A DNA stretch of 64,000 bases from Branchiostoma floridae (Eukaryota; Chordata; Leptocardii; Amphioxiformes; Branchiostomatidae): positions 5,609,686 through 5,673,685 of the forward strand of contig NC_049993.1 in the NCBI RefSeq assembly GCF_000003815.2, in the 5' to 3' direction. The notes beneath the pieces were generated by a model. That model was not told the DNA's origin, ran no database searches, and was given only the letters and a program-made list of their open reading frames with translations. Every line of letters starts with the position of its first letter. The first letter of the stretch is position 1. A program made the translations under genes and the position numbers. This document shows positions 63,983 to 64,000 of this stretch, one piece after another.

Positions 63983-64000
63983 CTGGAGTAACAGGTAACA

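Overview
This is eukaryotic genomic DNA: multi-exon genes with GT-AG introns, long non-coding stretches, many short inverted-repeat elements, a tRNA-derived SINE and minisatellites. The gene content (a FoxE forkhead gene close to vertebrate FOXE1/FOXE3, a fukutin orthologue, SLC35E1, and tandem SRCR and C-type-lectin receptors) points to an invertebrate chordate, most likely amphioxus (Branchiostoma). The species is an inference from gene families and repeat style, not from a database search.

Layout, left to right. (1) 1-16.6 kb: the 3' end of an SLC35E1-like nucleotide-sugar/triose-phosphate-type transporter on the + strand. Two exons are visible, separated by a 12-kb intron rich in MITE-like inverted repeats. 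(2) 21.4-22.8 kb: a single-exon FoxE transcription factor with a TATA-like promoter, flanked by gene-poor DNA. (3) 33.2-39.5 kb: a complete nine-exon fukutin gene (466 residues as modelled). Three separate minisatellites sit exactly on its start codon, its exon-4 splice donor and its exon-6 splice donor. (4) 41.0-55.5 kb: three tandem, head-to-tail paralogous type I membrane receptors, called A, B and C here. They share the signal-peptide exon, stalk, transmembrane exon and a tyrosine-rich cytoplasmic exon, but A carries an SRCR ectodomain where B and C carry a C-type lectin domain. (5) 57.2-61.0 kb: an inverted repeat with arms of about 0.8 kb around a 2.2-kb spacer. (6) 62.9-64.0 kb: on the - strand, part of a collagen plus C-type-lectin (collectin-like) gene that runs off the right edge.

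The most unusual content is of two kinds. First, the receptor cluster looks like a swappable-ectodomain receptor family: every ectodomain and stalk exon is phase 1-1, tails carry multiple YxxI/V sites including an ITIM-consensus match, and each tail has been remodelled independently (internal deletion in A, frameshift plus insertion in B, full length in C). Second, in the fukutin gene tandem arrays have captured functional boundaries, so the start codon and two 5' splice sites exist in many copies. One array is an in-frame 30-bp repeat that copies the end of the exon encoding the SGTCLG nucleotidyltransferase motif.

FoxE and fukutin are about 10 kb apart here; their human counterparts FOXE1 and FKTN both lie on chromosome 9q, which suggests an ancient linkage. 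Exon boundaries were set by hand from reading frame, phase and splice consensus; no transcript data were available.
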